Below, in pieces: positions 34,562 to 45,337 of a DNA stretch of 64,000 nucleotides (position 1 is its first letter; the number at the start of each line of letters is the position of its first letter). Where the stretch lies: assembly GCA_025642065.1 (NCBI GenBank), contig JAODUP010000304.1:357001-421000 (forward strand), given 5' to 3'. Source of the DNA: Paralvinella palmiformis (taxonomy: Eukaryota; Annelida; Polychaeta; Terebellida; Alvinellidae). A program made the position numbers and the translations under genes. Under the pieces are notes generated by a model. That model did no database searches and was not told where the DNA came from. It worked only from the letters and a program-made list of their open reading frames with translations.

Positions 34562-35898
34562 ACGTATTAACATAAGTACTTGATCACACGTACATAGTCA
34601 TACCTCGTTTATCTGCACACTTGTGGTACTATCTACTACTTGTGTGGTTTGATGATTTGCATCTAGCAACCAGCCAACAATGTCAAACAAATCAGCCACT
34701 AATAATATTTTAGGTATTCAGTTTTATTAAGAACATTTTGATAATAGGTTTCTTTCCGTGATAATTCTCAAACAAAACAATAATCCATCATATTCAAAGC
34801 TAAGAAACGGCGGCCAGACCAAACGGAGAATACTAATTGTTTTATTTGAAAGATTTACGGTTAATCAGAATCATTAACCTGAAAGTAAACGAGATCGAAC
34901 TTAGCCGGAGGTTTGATTGCAAACAGGTTCCAACTTCCGGCCGGGGAAATAAGAACGCAGACTGGAAAAAACCAGGTTTATAAACGTAGTGAATTATTGC
35001 TGTATCGATAGTTGCATAGGCCGTGTGCATTGAAGTAATACAAACGGGATGTCTTTTCACCGTTAAGTATAAGGAACGCATATAAAATAGCTGTTAAAGA
35101 GGGTTTTGTGGGAAATTAAGCTTAACTGTTATTATATTTAGCCTGTTCGACAACCCCCGGCCTATCTCTGGCGTTTGATCCCAATTAAACTAGATCTACG
35201 GACTTGCATAAAACGACTTTTACATATTTCATGGCATATAATTGGAGAGGAATAATACAGATTGTCTGCAAACACAAAATTAAAATGCACACATCACAAT
35301 AAATGTCCGTATTCGTCGGTTCAAAACTCGAAGCGCAGCCGCTTCAACGTTGCTTTTTCACCTACCGGAAGTCGGCGCTGTTTGGTGATGGCGGCCAATT
35401 CAAACACCACTGATTGCTCGGTCTAGTTTTATATTTAGGTCAATGATCCGTTGTAATTAGCGCGAATATCATCATTGGCAAATTTCAATATAAACATGGT
35501 TGTGGTGTGGGTCGCAATTAAATCAACGGCACAAAAATATTTTGAATATTCTGATAATTGAACTACAGGATGATGACAAAAACAACTACTGTACTCCATA
35601 TACTCCGAGTTATGTTGAGTAAAATCGGTAGGAAACAAAACAAGGCGCGACCGGGGATTGAACCCAGGATCTTCGGTTTACGAGACCGACGTCTTACCAC
35701 TTGGCCACCGAGCCAACTGCACGCAGCATTCAATATTATCTCAATTGTCTTTTGATCGTTCTCTAGCCATCTGCTTATTTTGGCTTTAAATTGATAATTG
35801 TTTATCTGAAGAGATTTAATTCACAAACATTTATTTTTTATTTTCAGGAATATAATGTACGTGAACGTAACAAATTTGATCGACGCCTTTCTTTGTTT

Positions 35899-35948
<50 letters not shown>

Positions 35949-35950
35949 TG
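34497..35950 (+). repeat. Segmental duplication, copy 1
   Basis: It shares long near-identical blocks with 38050-39395, for example GTCATACCTCGTTTATCTGC, ATTTGCATCTAGCAACCAGC and TTGAGTAAAATCGGTAGGAA. The shared DNA starts at a (TA)n run and ends in another, and encloses a tRNA-like gene. The block 35442-35550 is inverted relative to 38465-38570 in copy 2. Confidence 0.85.
35643..35714 (-). tRNA. tRNA-Thr(CGT)-like gene, degenerate
   Basis: The minus strand folds as a 72-nt tRNA: GGCTCGG acceptor, CCAAGTGGTAA D loop region, anticodon loop CTCGTAA (CGT, threonine), B box GGGTTCAATCC and TCGCGCC 3' acceptor strand. A T run (TTTT) follows within about 10 nt. Mismatches at 4:69 (T/C) and in the D stem (GCC/GAC) suggest it is weaker than the copy at 39089. 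Confidence 0.6.
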
Positions 35951-37899
35951 TGTGAAACTAATTTCTAGCCTTACTGAACCTACACGTCTAGTAAATATTT
36001 TAACACTAGACCTGCTATCCTGACACTAAACTGAGTGATCGCAAAAGATATGAATCTCAGACCTCAATGAAAGTTAAACAAATACCATTTAAATACAGTC
36101 ATATTTTGGACTTTGAGCATAAAAATGGCTTCTCAGTTGAAAGAAAAATTCATTAATTTAAATTTTCATTACTTCAGCATCATAATAATGCAGGCGTAGC
36201 TGGCTGTTAAATTTTAAACATCCGCAATTTGTGTAAAACTTCAATCTCTGTCATTTCATATCCACTGACCAGTCCATCATCATCATCACCATTGCGTTAA
36301 TCTATTTCAAAGAGTGGGATTACCTCCTCCTCTTCCGCTTCTTCATCATGTGTCTCCTCTGCATCTTCCTCGGGTCCGATTACCTGTTCTTCTGCACTGT
36401 TACTATGTTCTTCATTAACTCTCCATAAATTCACCACCAGCCACTGGTAGGTCAACTATCTGAAGTTTAGCTCTCTTAAACTCTTTAATTTTGCTAACTA
36501 TTCACGAATCTATCTCTCCCCTTACGTTTGCTGTCCCTTAACCATTCTTGGATTGCAGGATCCGGGTCAAACCTACCAACAGCTAGACACGCCAGCTGAA
36601 TGGTCATCAGATCACTGAGTGTTGTATATTAACATCATTCAAGAGATTAATCAACTGATAAAGAACCCGGATTAACCTGCCGACATGTCTGATCATAGGC
36701 AGATTAGATTATAAGTAGACCTAATTCATAAACAAACAAAAAACTAAATGTAATTAATAATATATGGTTCATATTTTAATGTTGGCCTGCTTCAACTTGC
36801 CTTCCATAAACATTAGACTTCATCATGTCTCATTCTGTCGAACCATCATTAATCGCTACTTCGCTGTTTTCACGCATGTCCTTGAAGTGGGTTGCAATAA
36901 CGTCACCACCACCGTTCCCGAAATCAATCCTATCATTGTTGTCATGCCAAGCAAAAAAATATTCAATTCTTGTGGTTTCCACAACTCCCTGTTTGGTGGC
37001 AGCAAACCTGACTTTAAAAGCACATATTATTTTCTTTGTGTGAAGTACATTGATTTAAAAAGTGTCAAAACCTTTTAAATATCATAATTGTAATATGCGC
37101 ATAAACTGAAAATGGTTCAATAAAACGTGACATACGCGTACGCGGAGTTTGTCTCTGGGCAGCATTCAATATCCTTATATGGTATCTATCATTGTGGATA
37201 TTCGGTACTATCCTACCTTTGGCCAGTCAAATGTTGTCCTTCATTAGTTGTTTGTGACGACACCACTCTCTGTATGCATCGCACAATTAATTATCCACAT
37301 AGCTGCCAGCTAAATATTATCCATGAAATACAAACCTTATTGCGGCGTCTCTACCCACACAAACAATATATGTATTATATGCAAGATAAAAATGACGGAT
37401 TAGCCAACCATTAGAATAAAAGTAATTCCTATTGGATAAATCTGAAAAGGATTATAGCTAATGGTTTGTCAACTTTTAATTTCGGTACACTAGGCTCCTC
37501 TCCTTTTACAAATCCGCATATTTTTTAAGTAACACACATACCGGGGAAACGACAAGAATTAAAGGAGAAAGAAACGATGAAGTTCTCGCTGACTGATTTT
37601 AGGGTGTACAACTGTTGTCTTCTCTCGGGAGGCTTATTTGCATATTCAGATGAACATTGGTCATTCGAGAAGAAGGCACGAATGTCAATTGTGATGTTCC
37701 TCGGTTACCCCAATTGGATGTTAATAAACAGATCATGGGCTTCGTTATTTGTCGGGTAGCGGTTTGAGTTATAGACTGTACTCGTTTTTATTAGTTTTTT
37801 TTTCATTAAAATGGACACTAGACAGGCAAGTCGAGTACTGTGGCACTGATACTAGACCGAGCCTTGAAATATGGTCCCGATCGAGCATTCATGTCGCAC

Positions 37900-37936
<37 letters not shown>

Positions 37937-38049
37937 GGGTGTTACTTGTATCTATGTACTGTTACATCTGTTTATCTTATTTTCCTATCCAGTCATCCCT
38001 CAATCCAAGTATGACCAGCACCAAGGTTTAACAAAACACTCACATACGC
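35951..38049. other. Spacer between duplicated segments
   Basis: No gene recognised with confidence. On the minus strand, 36595-36470 reads SDLMTIQLACLAVGRFDPDP then AIQEWLRDSKRKGRDRF before stops, and 37060-36830 has a ~70-codon open stretch. The first resembles C-terminal ends of domesticated or decayed transposase-like proteins. A (TA)n run is at 37903-37933. Confidence 0.5.
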
Positions 38050-38067
38050 CCTCACCCACTCACAACA

Positions 38068-38131
<64 letters not shown>

Positions 38132-38794
38132 CAACACTATAATACAAGTGCTTGCTCACACATAAATAAGTCATACCTCGTTTATATGCACACTTGTGGT
38201 ACTATCTACTACTTGTGTGGTTTGATGATTTGCATCTAGCAACCAGCCAACAATGTCAAACAAATCAGCCACTAATAATATTTTAGGTTTTCAGTTTTAT
38301 TAAGAGCAGTTTGACATTAGGTTTCATTCCGCGATAATTCTTTCAGATATTTGTCGAATATTAATTAGACAGTTCTCAAACAAAACAATAATCCCCCATT
38401 TTAAACCGAGAATGTTATTGTTTTATTTTAAAGATTTACGACTAATCAGAACATTCTAAATATTGTTGTGCCATAGTCGTTCATTTAATAACGACCCATA
38501 TAATAGCCAGGTTCATATTGACACTTGCTACTGACGATATTCGTGCTAATTACAACGGAATATTTATTTTCTTGCGTACGAAGTGTTAGAAACGCATTGA
38601 GTAAATTTACGACAATGATTCAGTTGAAATACTTGAGAGCGGCATTTATTCGGAGTAGTTGTCATTAGCAACGAGAAACGAAAGCATCCAATGTCGGATA
38701 AATGAATTCGAATAACGTACGTGGTTTTGTACGCGTCGTTCTCAACCTGGTCGTATGGAAACGGAAGCTTGAATGGTCGGATTATCGGAAGATT

Positions 38795-38950
38795 TTGCTA
38801 TTTGTTCCCACTGCGGAGTTCAAATATGGGCGTGGGTATATCTACAGGGTGATTCATCGTTGACTTCGTCTCGTTACCTTTGGAGGTCGCTCGGCTCATT
38901 TAGCCTACCATGCACACAAAAGTGGCCGTAAAACATAAATCATAATCTTC
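38795..38950 (+). repeat. SINE family A, 5'-truncated, inside duplication copy 2
   Basis: GAGTTCAAATATGGGCGTGG, TTACCTTTGGAGGTCGCTCG and AAAAGTGGCCGTAAAACATA match the family. Its absence from copy 1 means it inserted after, or was lost since, the duplication. Confidence 0.7.
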
Positions 38951-39088
38951 CCACTACTATTTATGTGAATGACAAAACAACCAGACTGACGGTGAGTGAA
39001 CTACAGGATCATGACAAAAATAACCGTTCTCCATATACTTGGAGTTATGTTGAGTAAAATCGGTAGGAAACGAAAGCGTAACAAAACC

Positions 39089-39160
39089 AGGCCCGACCGG
39101 GGATTGAACCCGGGATCTTCAGTTTACGAGACCGACGCCTTACCACTTGGCCACCGCGCC
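39089..39160 (-). tRNA. tRNA-Thr(CGT)-like gene
   Basis: The minus strand gives acceptor GGCGCGG, D arm GCC...GGC, anticodon stem TCGGT/ACTGA with loop CTCGTAA (CGT), a perfect T stem CCGGG/CCCGG with TTCAATC loop, and 3' strand TCGGGCC. The single acceptor mismatch is G4/G69. A T run (TTTT) follows within about 10 nt, as RNA polymerase III terminators do. This is the better-preserved copy. Confidence 0.7.
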
Positions 39161-39348
39161 AACTGAACGAAGTGGTCAATATTAGCTCAGTTGTCTTCTT
39201 TTGATCATTCTCTGTGAGCCATCTGTTTATCTTGGCTTTAAATTGATAAATGTTTATCTGAACACATTTAGTTCAGAAATATGTTTATTTATTTTCAAGA
39301 AGATAATGTACGTCAGTGTAAAACAATTGATCGGGCCCTTTGTTTGTT

Positions 39349-39395
<47 letters not shown>

Positions 39396-39539
39396 GTGTG
39401 TGCATTAACTGTGTGTGTACTTGTGTATGCGTCTGTATCAAGTACCTACATCGATGCACAGACATGTGTGGTGGTGTGTGTTTGTTGGCATGTATTTGTG
39501 TGTGTATGTATGGGTGTATGTTAGTGTGATACCATGGTT

Positions 39540-40010
39540 CACATATGGAAGACTGCAGTCCAACCAATTCTGTTATATCCTACTCAGTGTTATAAGCTAA
39601 CCAACCAAAACATTTCTACGAGCTGGATAGAATTCAGATGCATCTCCTGAAATCGTCACTCGGGCTAATTAAATTTTGTAAAAACACTTCTCTCCTGCTA
39701 GCTGTAAAAATACATTTTCCAAAAGTAGAATATTTTATATGTTCATATTAAAACAGCATATGTGTGGGCAATTAAACGGCCATGACAATTTAATTAATAG
39801 AGTGGGAGCAGTATTTGATAAACACGGAATTTCTATGATGAAATATATATTTGACGATAATTATGTAAAAAGGTGCAAATTGAAAATTAAGACTTTTCCC
39901 ACAGGTGATGGTGTTATTGACTCGGCAGCTTTTCTTTTATCCAATTTTAATAACAACAACAACAGACAAATATTACAACAGTTATTGCTGCCATTTTAGT
40001 TATGTGTGTT
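39540..40010 (+). pseudogene. Possible LINE RT-end remnant
   Basis: Broken frames on plus read TAVQPILLY, LDRIQMHLLKSSLGLIKFCK, then an 86-codon frame (39739-39999) ending in a stop. 'PVLLYG...ER.HL.FLK..L' is typical of the C-terminal part of some LINE reverse transcriptases. Similarity is faint and the frame at 39739 has no domain I recognise. Confidence 0.3.
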
Positions 40011-40082
40011 ACTTTGACATGTTTTCTGTTTTAATTTTGTACTTTATGATGTATATATTGTATTTTTAATATGTATTTATTG

Positions 40083-40153
<71 letters not shown>
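40083..40153 (+). repeat. (TA)n microsatellite
   Basis: About 70 bp of TA with one interruption. Confidence 0.95.
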
Positions 40154-40156
<3 letters not shown>

Positions 40157-40194
40157 ATACCACACTGACCGTGGCACCCAGCAAGTGAGTATTT

Positions 40195-40285
40195 AACCAA
40201 TTAAATGGTCGGGATACCGTGGGCTCCACCCACAACACTGTGACTCCATCACATAGCATATCTATAATCTATATAAAGTTATTGC
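40195..40285. repeat. Dispersed ~90-bp repeat, copy 1
   Basis: AAATGGTCGGGATACCGTGG, CCACAACACTGTGACTCC and ATAATCTATATAAAGTTATTGC match 45338-45420 in the same orientation, at about 80% identity by eye. They flank the recombinase fossil and the 86-bp array on one side and the motif region on the other. Confidence 0.7.
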
Positions 40286-40449
40286 TATTATCTCACCTGG
40301 AATGCCAATCTGGAGCAAACAAATCGCCCCTCCTCTCATAAAACGGTGAATGCTATGGCCTGTCCCCAGACCTGTTTTAATAACCATTTGAGATCTTTTG
40401 TAAACTTACCATATGTCATTGGTTTAGTACATGATCTGACCCCTGGTGG
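40285..40449 (-). pseudogene. Tyrosine-recombinase fragment (DIRS/Crypton-like), fossil
   Basis: On the minus strand, 40449-40398 reads PPGVRSCTKPMTYGKFTKDL. After a frameshift, 40370-40285 reads TGLGTGHSIHRFMRGGAICL then LQIGIPGEIIA. The order 'PxTY..F...LK......GHS..RGGA......G.P.E.I' is that of the C-terminal catalytic part of tyrosine recombinases found in DIRS and Crypton elements. A stop follows soon after. Assigned by motif order only; dead. Confidence 0.5.
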
Positions 40450-40624
40450 GTGGAACTAAGCAAACATATTCGTTTCAAGGCTCCTACTAGACAGTGGACT
40501 ATAAACACATCTTTGGTGATTACAAAATACACTTTTATATTGGGATCCACACAAGACTATGATCCACTACTTGATATCGTCGGATATCTCTTTAGCTAAA
40601 ATCGCCTTCCCAGCAGGCACCAGA

Positions 40625-42452
40625 CGACGTTGGATCAACGTTGGATCAACGTTGTCCTTGGATGTTGGATCAATGTCATAAAAATGGTTGGATTTGAAAA
40701 TTGGATCAACGTAATATTTACAACATTGGATCAACGTTAGGATTTCAATGTTGGATCAATGTTATGAAATTGGTTGGATTTGAAAATTGGATCAACGTAA
40801 TATTTACAACATTGGATCAACGTTAGGATTTCAATGTTGGATCAATGTTATAAAAATGGTTGGATTTGAAAATTGGATCAACGTAATATTTACAACATTG
40901 GATCAACGTTAGGATTTCAATGTTGGATCAATGTTACGAAATTGGTTGGATTTGAAAATTGGATCAACGTAATATTTACAACATTGGATCAACGTTAGGA
41001 TTTCAATGTTGGATCAATGTTACGAAATTGATTGGATTTGAAAATTGGATCAACGTAATATTTACAACATTGGATCAACGTTAGGATTTCAATGTTGGAT
41101 CAATGTTACGAAATTGGTTGGATTTGAAAATTGGATCAACGTAATATTTACAACATTGGATCAACGTTAGGATTTCAATGTTGGATCAATGTTACGAAAT
41201 TGGTTGGATTTGAAAATTGGATCAACGTAATATTTACAACATTGGATCAACGTTAGGATTTCAATGTTGGATCAATGTTACGAAATTGGTTGGATTTGAA
41301 AATTGGATCAACGTAATATTTACAACATTGGATCAACGTTAGGATTTCAATGTTGGATCAATGTTACGAAATTGATTGGATTTGAAAATTGGATCAACGT
41401 AATATTTACAACATTGGATGAACGTTAGGATTTCAATGTTGGATCAATGTTACGAAATTGATTGGATTTGAAAATTGGATCAACGTAATATTTACAACAT
41501 TGGATCAACGTTAGGATTTCAATGTTTGATCAATGTTACGAAATTGGTTGGATATGAAAATTGGATCAACGTAATATTTACAACATTGGATCAACGTTAG
41601 GATTTCAATGTTGGATCAATGTTATGAAATTGGTTGGATTTGAAAATTGGATCAACGTAATATTTACAACATTGGATCAACGTTAGGATTTCAATGTTGG
41701 ATCAATGTTATAAAAATGGTTGGATTTGAAAATTGGATCAACGTAATATTTACAACATTGGATCAACGTTAGGATTTCAATGTTTGATCAATGTTATAAA
41801 AATGGTTGGATTTGAAAATTGGATCAACGTAATATTTACAACATTGGATCAACGTTAGGATTTCAATGTTTGATCAATGTTACGAAATTGGTTGGATTTG
41901 AAAATTGGATCAACGTAATATTTACAACATTGGATCAACGTTAGGATTTCAATGTTGGATCAATGTTACGAAATTGGTTGGATTTGAAAATTGGATCAAC
42001 GTAATATTTACAACATTGGATCAACGTTAGGATTTCAATGTTTGATCAATGTTACGAAATTGGTTGGATATGAAAATTGGATCAACGTAATATTTACAAC
42101 ATTGGATCAACGTTAGGATTTCAATGTTGGATCAATGTTACGAAATTGGTTGGATTTGAAAATTGGATCAACGTAATATTTACAACATTGGATCAACGTT
42201 AGGATTTCAATGTTGGATCAATGTTATAAAAATGGTTGGATTTGAAACTTGGATCAACGTAATATTTACAACATTGGATCAACGTTAGGATTTCAATATT
42301 TGATCAATGTTACGAAATTGATTGGATTTGAAAATTGGATCAACGTAATATTTACAACATTGGATCAACGTTAGGATTTCAATGTTGGATCAATGTTACG
42401 AAATTGGTTGGATTTGAAAATTGGATCAACGTAATATTTACAACATTGGATA
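40625..42452 (+). repeat. 86-bp satellite/minisatellite array, 21 copies
   Basis: The word GTAATATTTACAACATTGGA recurs from 40711 to 42431 at an exact 86-bp spacing (20 intervals in 1720 bp), with essentially no indels. Each unit has four degenerate sub-units starting TTGGAT (25, 25, 23 and 13 bp). A three-state variant (TTACGAAATTGG, TTATGAAATTGG, TTATAAAAATGG) marks individual copies. 86 is not a multiple of 3, so there is no continuous protein. Confidence 0.97.
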
Positions 42453-42782
42453 ACATCATTTTTTTCAGTATGGTTGGTGAAAACACATTCATTCGATTGA
42501 CAACATATAAGTATATCAGAGAGAAGCCTGAATATGAAATATGAATCCCCTGCTAACATAACTAGTACATAAGTGTACAAACTAAGTATATAGTCGTGCG
42601 AACTCGACAAAAGAATAAAATCTTCTTTTTTAACAACTTTATAACAATGTGTATATTTACATCATAATCTGGTTTATCATCGAATTATGCACCAACAGAG
42701 AAGTATCTACATGGCAATCCAACTACTCCAAATAACACCACAAAAATAATAAAATATTTTACGAGGAATGTCGGGGATGGAA

Positions 42783-42904
42783 CTAATTCTTCTTCTTTTT
42801 TCGCCCACCGCCTCCACATCTGCCAGGTGCGTAACGAAGGTATCGGCTATTTGCACCAAGCACTTGCTGCTCGGTCCCGTCTCGAAAGCATTTCAGGACA
42901 GCAA
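42783..42904 (-). CDS. Candidate terminal exon of an unidentified minus-strand gene
   Basis: On the minus strand a strong acceptor (GTTTCCTTCTTTGCAG) precedes two bases and 39 codons to TAG (42785-42783). The product starts AVLKCFRDGTEQQVLGANSR then YLRYAPGRC and ends in GGGG and a basic RKKKK tail. The length and phase (1) are normal for a terminal exon. I recognise no family and could not find the exon before it, so this may be a gene end or part of a transposon. Confidence 0.4.
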
Positions 42905-43469
42905 CTGCAAAGAAGGAAACAGTAGAATTATTGTGACCAATTAACTAGTACAATTAACCAAATTGTACATGTTGTATATGGTTCAAATTTAATGTGTACT
43001 ATATTCAAGCACTGTGGGCGGCGGGGGGGGGGGGAAGGGTGTGTGCGCATGTGTGTGTGGTAAGTTGGTAGCCTATGACCACGTGCTCCTTTTGGCAGCA
43101 ATGTCCTCCTTTTGGGTGCAACGTGTCCTCCTTTTTAGAAAATTAGAAATGGCCACCCTAATTACAGCACCCGCTAGCCTAACCTTGCCCAGCCTAGGAC
43201 CTAGCGTAGACATGCACGATGATTGATTGGAAGTTCGACAATTCGATCAATCAATAGTCAACAAAAGAGGGAGAGCTTGACCGCTACCTACGCTAAATTG
43301 GCGATTTTTCATTTCGACTTTTTTACAGGTTGTGACGAAATTAAAAGTTGTTCTTTGAATAACACTCACATTCATTGATTCAGCGGGACATTTTGGTGCA
43401 CGAGATCGTTCATAATAACATTAATAAACGTGAATTTAATAGGCAATAACTCAACAGTTCGCCATCTTG

Positions 43470-43500
43470 GCCGCCTTTAGTTTGATCACGTGACACTGAA
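43470..43500. promoter_or_regulatory. YY1-like and CACGTG sites
   Basis: GCCATCTTGGCCGCC (reverse of GGCGGCCAAGATGGC, a YY1-type site) is followed by ATCACGTGAC. Such pairs are typical of TATA-less promoters. It could serve the unidentified minus-strand gene whose candidate last exon is at 42783. Confidence 0.35.
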
Positions 43501-43755
43501 AATACAAACTACAAATACAACTTAGCGCAAAATAATGTTCCATAGCTAAATTTAAACAATTTAAGCACAACTTAACAGTATAAGCCTATGATTGTCTTTA
43601 TGGTTTATTTATTAAAATTACATAATATTGCTGAAGTATAAGCCGTAAAATTAATTATATTAACGAGATTAACACGTGGTGTTACACACGCGCTCTATAT
43701 ATTTTGCCGGGGGTGTATTTATTTAGGATTGCATAATCATATCAGTGTCGTCATC

Positions 43756-43800
43756 ATGCGCATGCGCAAGTGTACCGGAATTTCAGCGTGCGCATGCGGA
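43756..43800. promoter_or_regulatory. Two NRF1-type sites
   Basis: ATGCGCATGCGCA (43756-43768) and GCGTGCGCATGCGGA (43786-43800) are close matches to the palindromic NRF1 site GCGCATGCGC. Two within 45 bp argues for a promoter. Which gene is served is unclear: a plus-strand open frame starts at 44102, and minus-strand sequence lies below 43500. Confidence 0.5.
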
Positions 43801-43809
43801 CTCACGTTA

Positions 43810-44248
43810 ATCTCGCCCTACGTCGATCTCGGCCCACCTTTTTGGTTGTTAAAGTGGCATTCCTATGTTTTGTTGTGTATTATTAAATGGCCGGTCTAAT
43901 TAAATATGTGTCTTTGTGTACAAAAATAAAACGTTACCTGAATGTCTACGTGATTTTAAGCTTTCTAATTATCATGTCTGTGTCGGCTCTAGTTGCTTTA
44001 GCATTGTTTCATTGAGTAGATTGTGGCTGTTTGGGCGTGTTTGACTTGTGCTTGTAAACAAAGTTGGCGCAGGAAGACGTTTCAGTCAATAGAATAAAAC
44101 ATTGGAATATATGTCGTACAGTCGGGCCGTAGTCGATTTGAAGAAGACGAATACGAGAATGGCGACCGATCTACCCACCAGCTCCTCCGAGCATATGCCC
44201 GCCTATACGGACCACGAGTGTAGGTCTATGTGGGTGGCCTGTTACTGT

Positions 44249-44308
<60 letters not shown>

Positions 44309-44310
44309 TG

Positions 44311-44360
<50 letters not shown>

Positions 44361-44568
44361 ATCGACATGGGCTGAGATCGGCGACACACAAACACGCATC
44401 TACAAATAATACTTTAATGCAATATGGGCCGAAATCAACATATATTTATAATACCCACGATCTCGGCCCATTGGCATTATGGTGTGAACAACTATTTTAA
44501 TGTTAATCACTTGGAATACCTGAGCCGAGATCGACGTGGGCCGAGGTCAACATGGGCCGAGATCGACG
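43810..44568. repeat. Dispersed GGGCCGAGATCGAC motif cluster
   Basis: Copies on both strands: 43821-43836 (minus), 44361-44384, 44424-44440, 44458-44470 (minus), 44522-44536, 44537-44552 and 44552-44568. The last three are tandem with about 16-bp spacing; the others are separated by 20 to several hundred bases and a (TA)n(TG)n(TA)n block (44251-44357). The origin is unknown. Confidence 0.7.
44251..44357 (+). repeat. (TA)n(TG)n(TA)n compound microsatellite
   Basis: Three consecutive dinucleotide blocks. The open frame that ends here (44102-44308) runs into the repeat and loses coding character. Confidence 0.95.
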
Positions 44569-45337
44569 GAGCCCCGCATGACTATATCTAATGGAAATTT
44601 ATTTTATTATGGCTGTATGCGAACTCAGTTTTTGAAAATAATAAACTGATCAATTTCTTGTGTTTAATGATATCGTATCGGCGCCGAAAGTGTGCCAATT
44701 GGACTCTGTACACTTGGAGTAACATAATTACTTGTAATCAAAAGTTGCCAGTTGGTCGGGAAATTCGAAGTGCAACCTCGCTAAACGTTCATGGGTGGCG
44801 TATTGGCCCTACTCATAACAGGGTCATACATCGGCTACATGTTTCATGACTATTCATATTACTAAATACACAACTTTGGTAAACTTATCTACATACTCAC
44901 CGGAAAAAAAGGGATGCGTAAAGTGTCATTGAATTCCGAAAGGTTCAAATGATCCAGGGATGGCGTGACGTCAGAATCCGGGGATTGTGGGATAGATCTA
45001 GCTAGGGCGATATGGCTTGATAGACAGAGAGTGGTGAGTCGGTTTTGGGGTGTAATCAACTGATCACAATTTATTTTAACAGATGTATATCAATTAGGTG
45101 CGAAGTTCCATCAAATGCCCCCATAACAGATATACACACAATACCGGCTTCTCGAATGATAACCTTAAAAAAGTAAATTATATATGATGGAAAATATAAT
45201 ATTGATCCAACATCGCAATACCGATCTAAATCCAACACGATATAATCCAGCCCGGCTACATTGGATACGCATTGGGTTCGCGTTGTCCGACGGCGCGATA
45301 TAATATCTACCTGTTTCCAACATTGATCCAACATTAA

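Larger units (their letters stand above)
38050..39395 (+). repeat. Segmental duplication, copy 2
   Basis: Direct copy of 34497-35950, about 3.5 kb downstream, starting at a (TA)n of about 60 bp (38072-38130). It contains a family-A SINE fragment (38795-38950) that copy 1 lacks, plus the second tRNA-like gene, and ends in (TA)n at 39350-39392. Confidence 0.85.

Noticed and set aside
36764..37414. Plus-strand frames of 95-104 codons between the duplicated segments as genes
   Set aside because: No domain, no splice signals, and the opposite strand shows weak transposon-like debris instead.
40625..42452. CRISPR-like array
   Set aside because: The repeat is continuous with no unique spacers, and this is an animal genome. 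It is a satellite.
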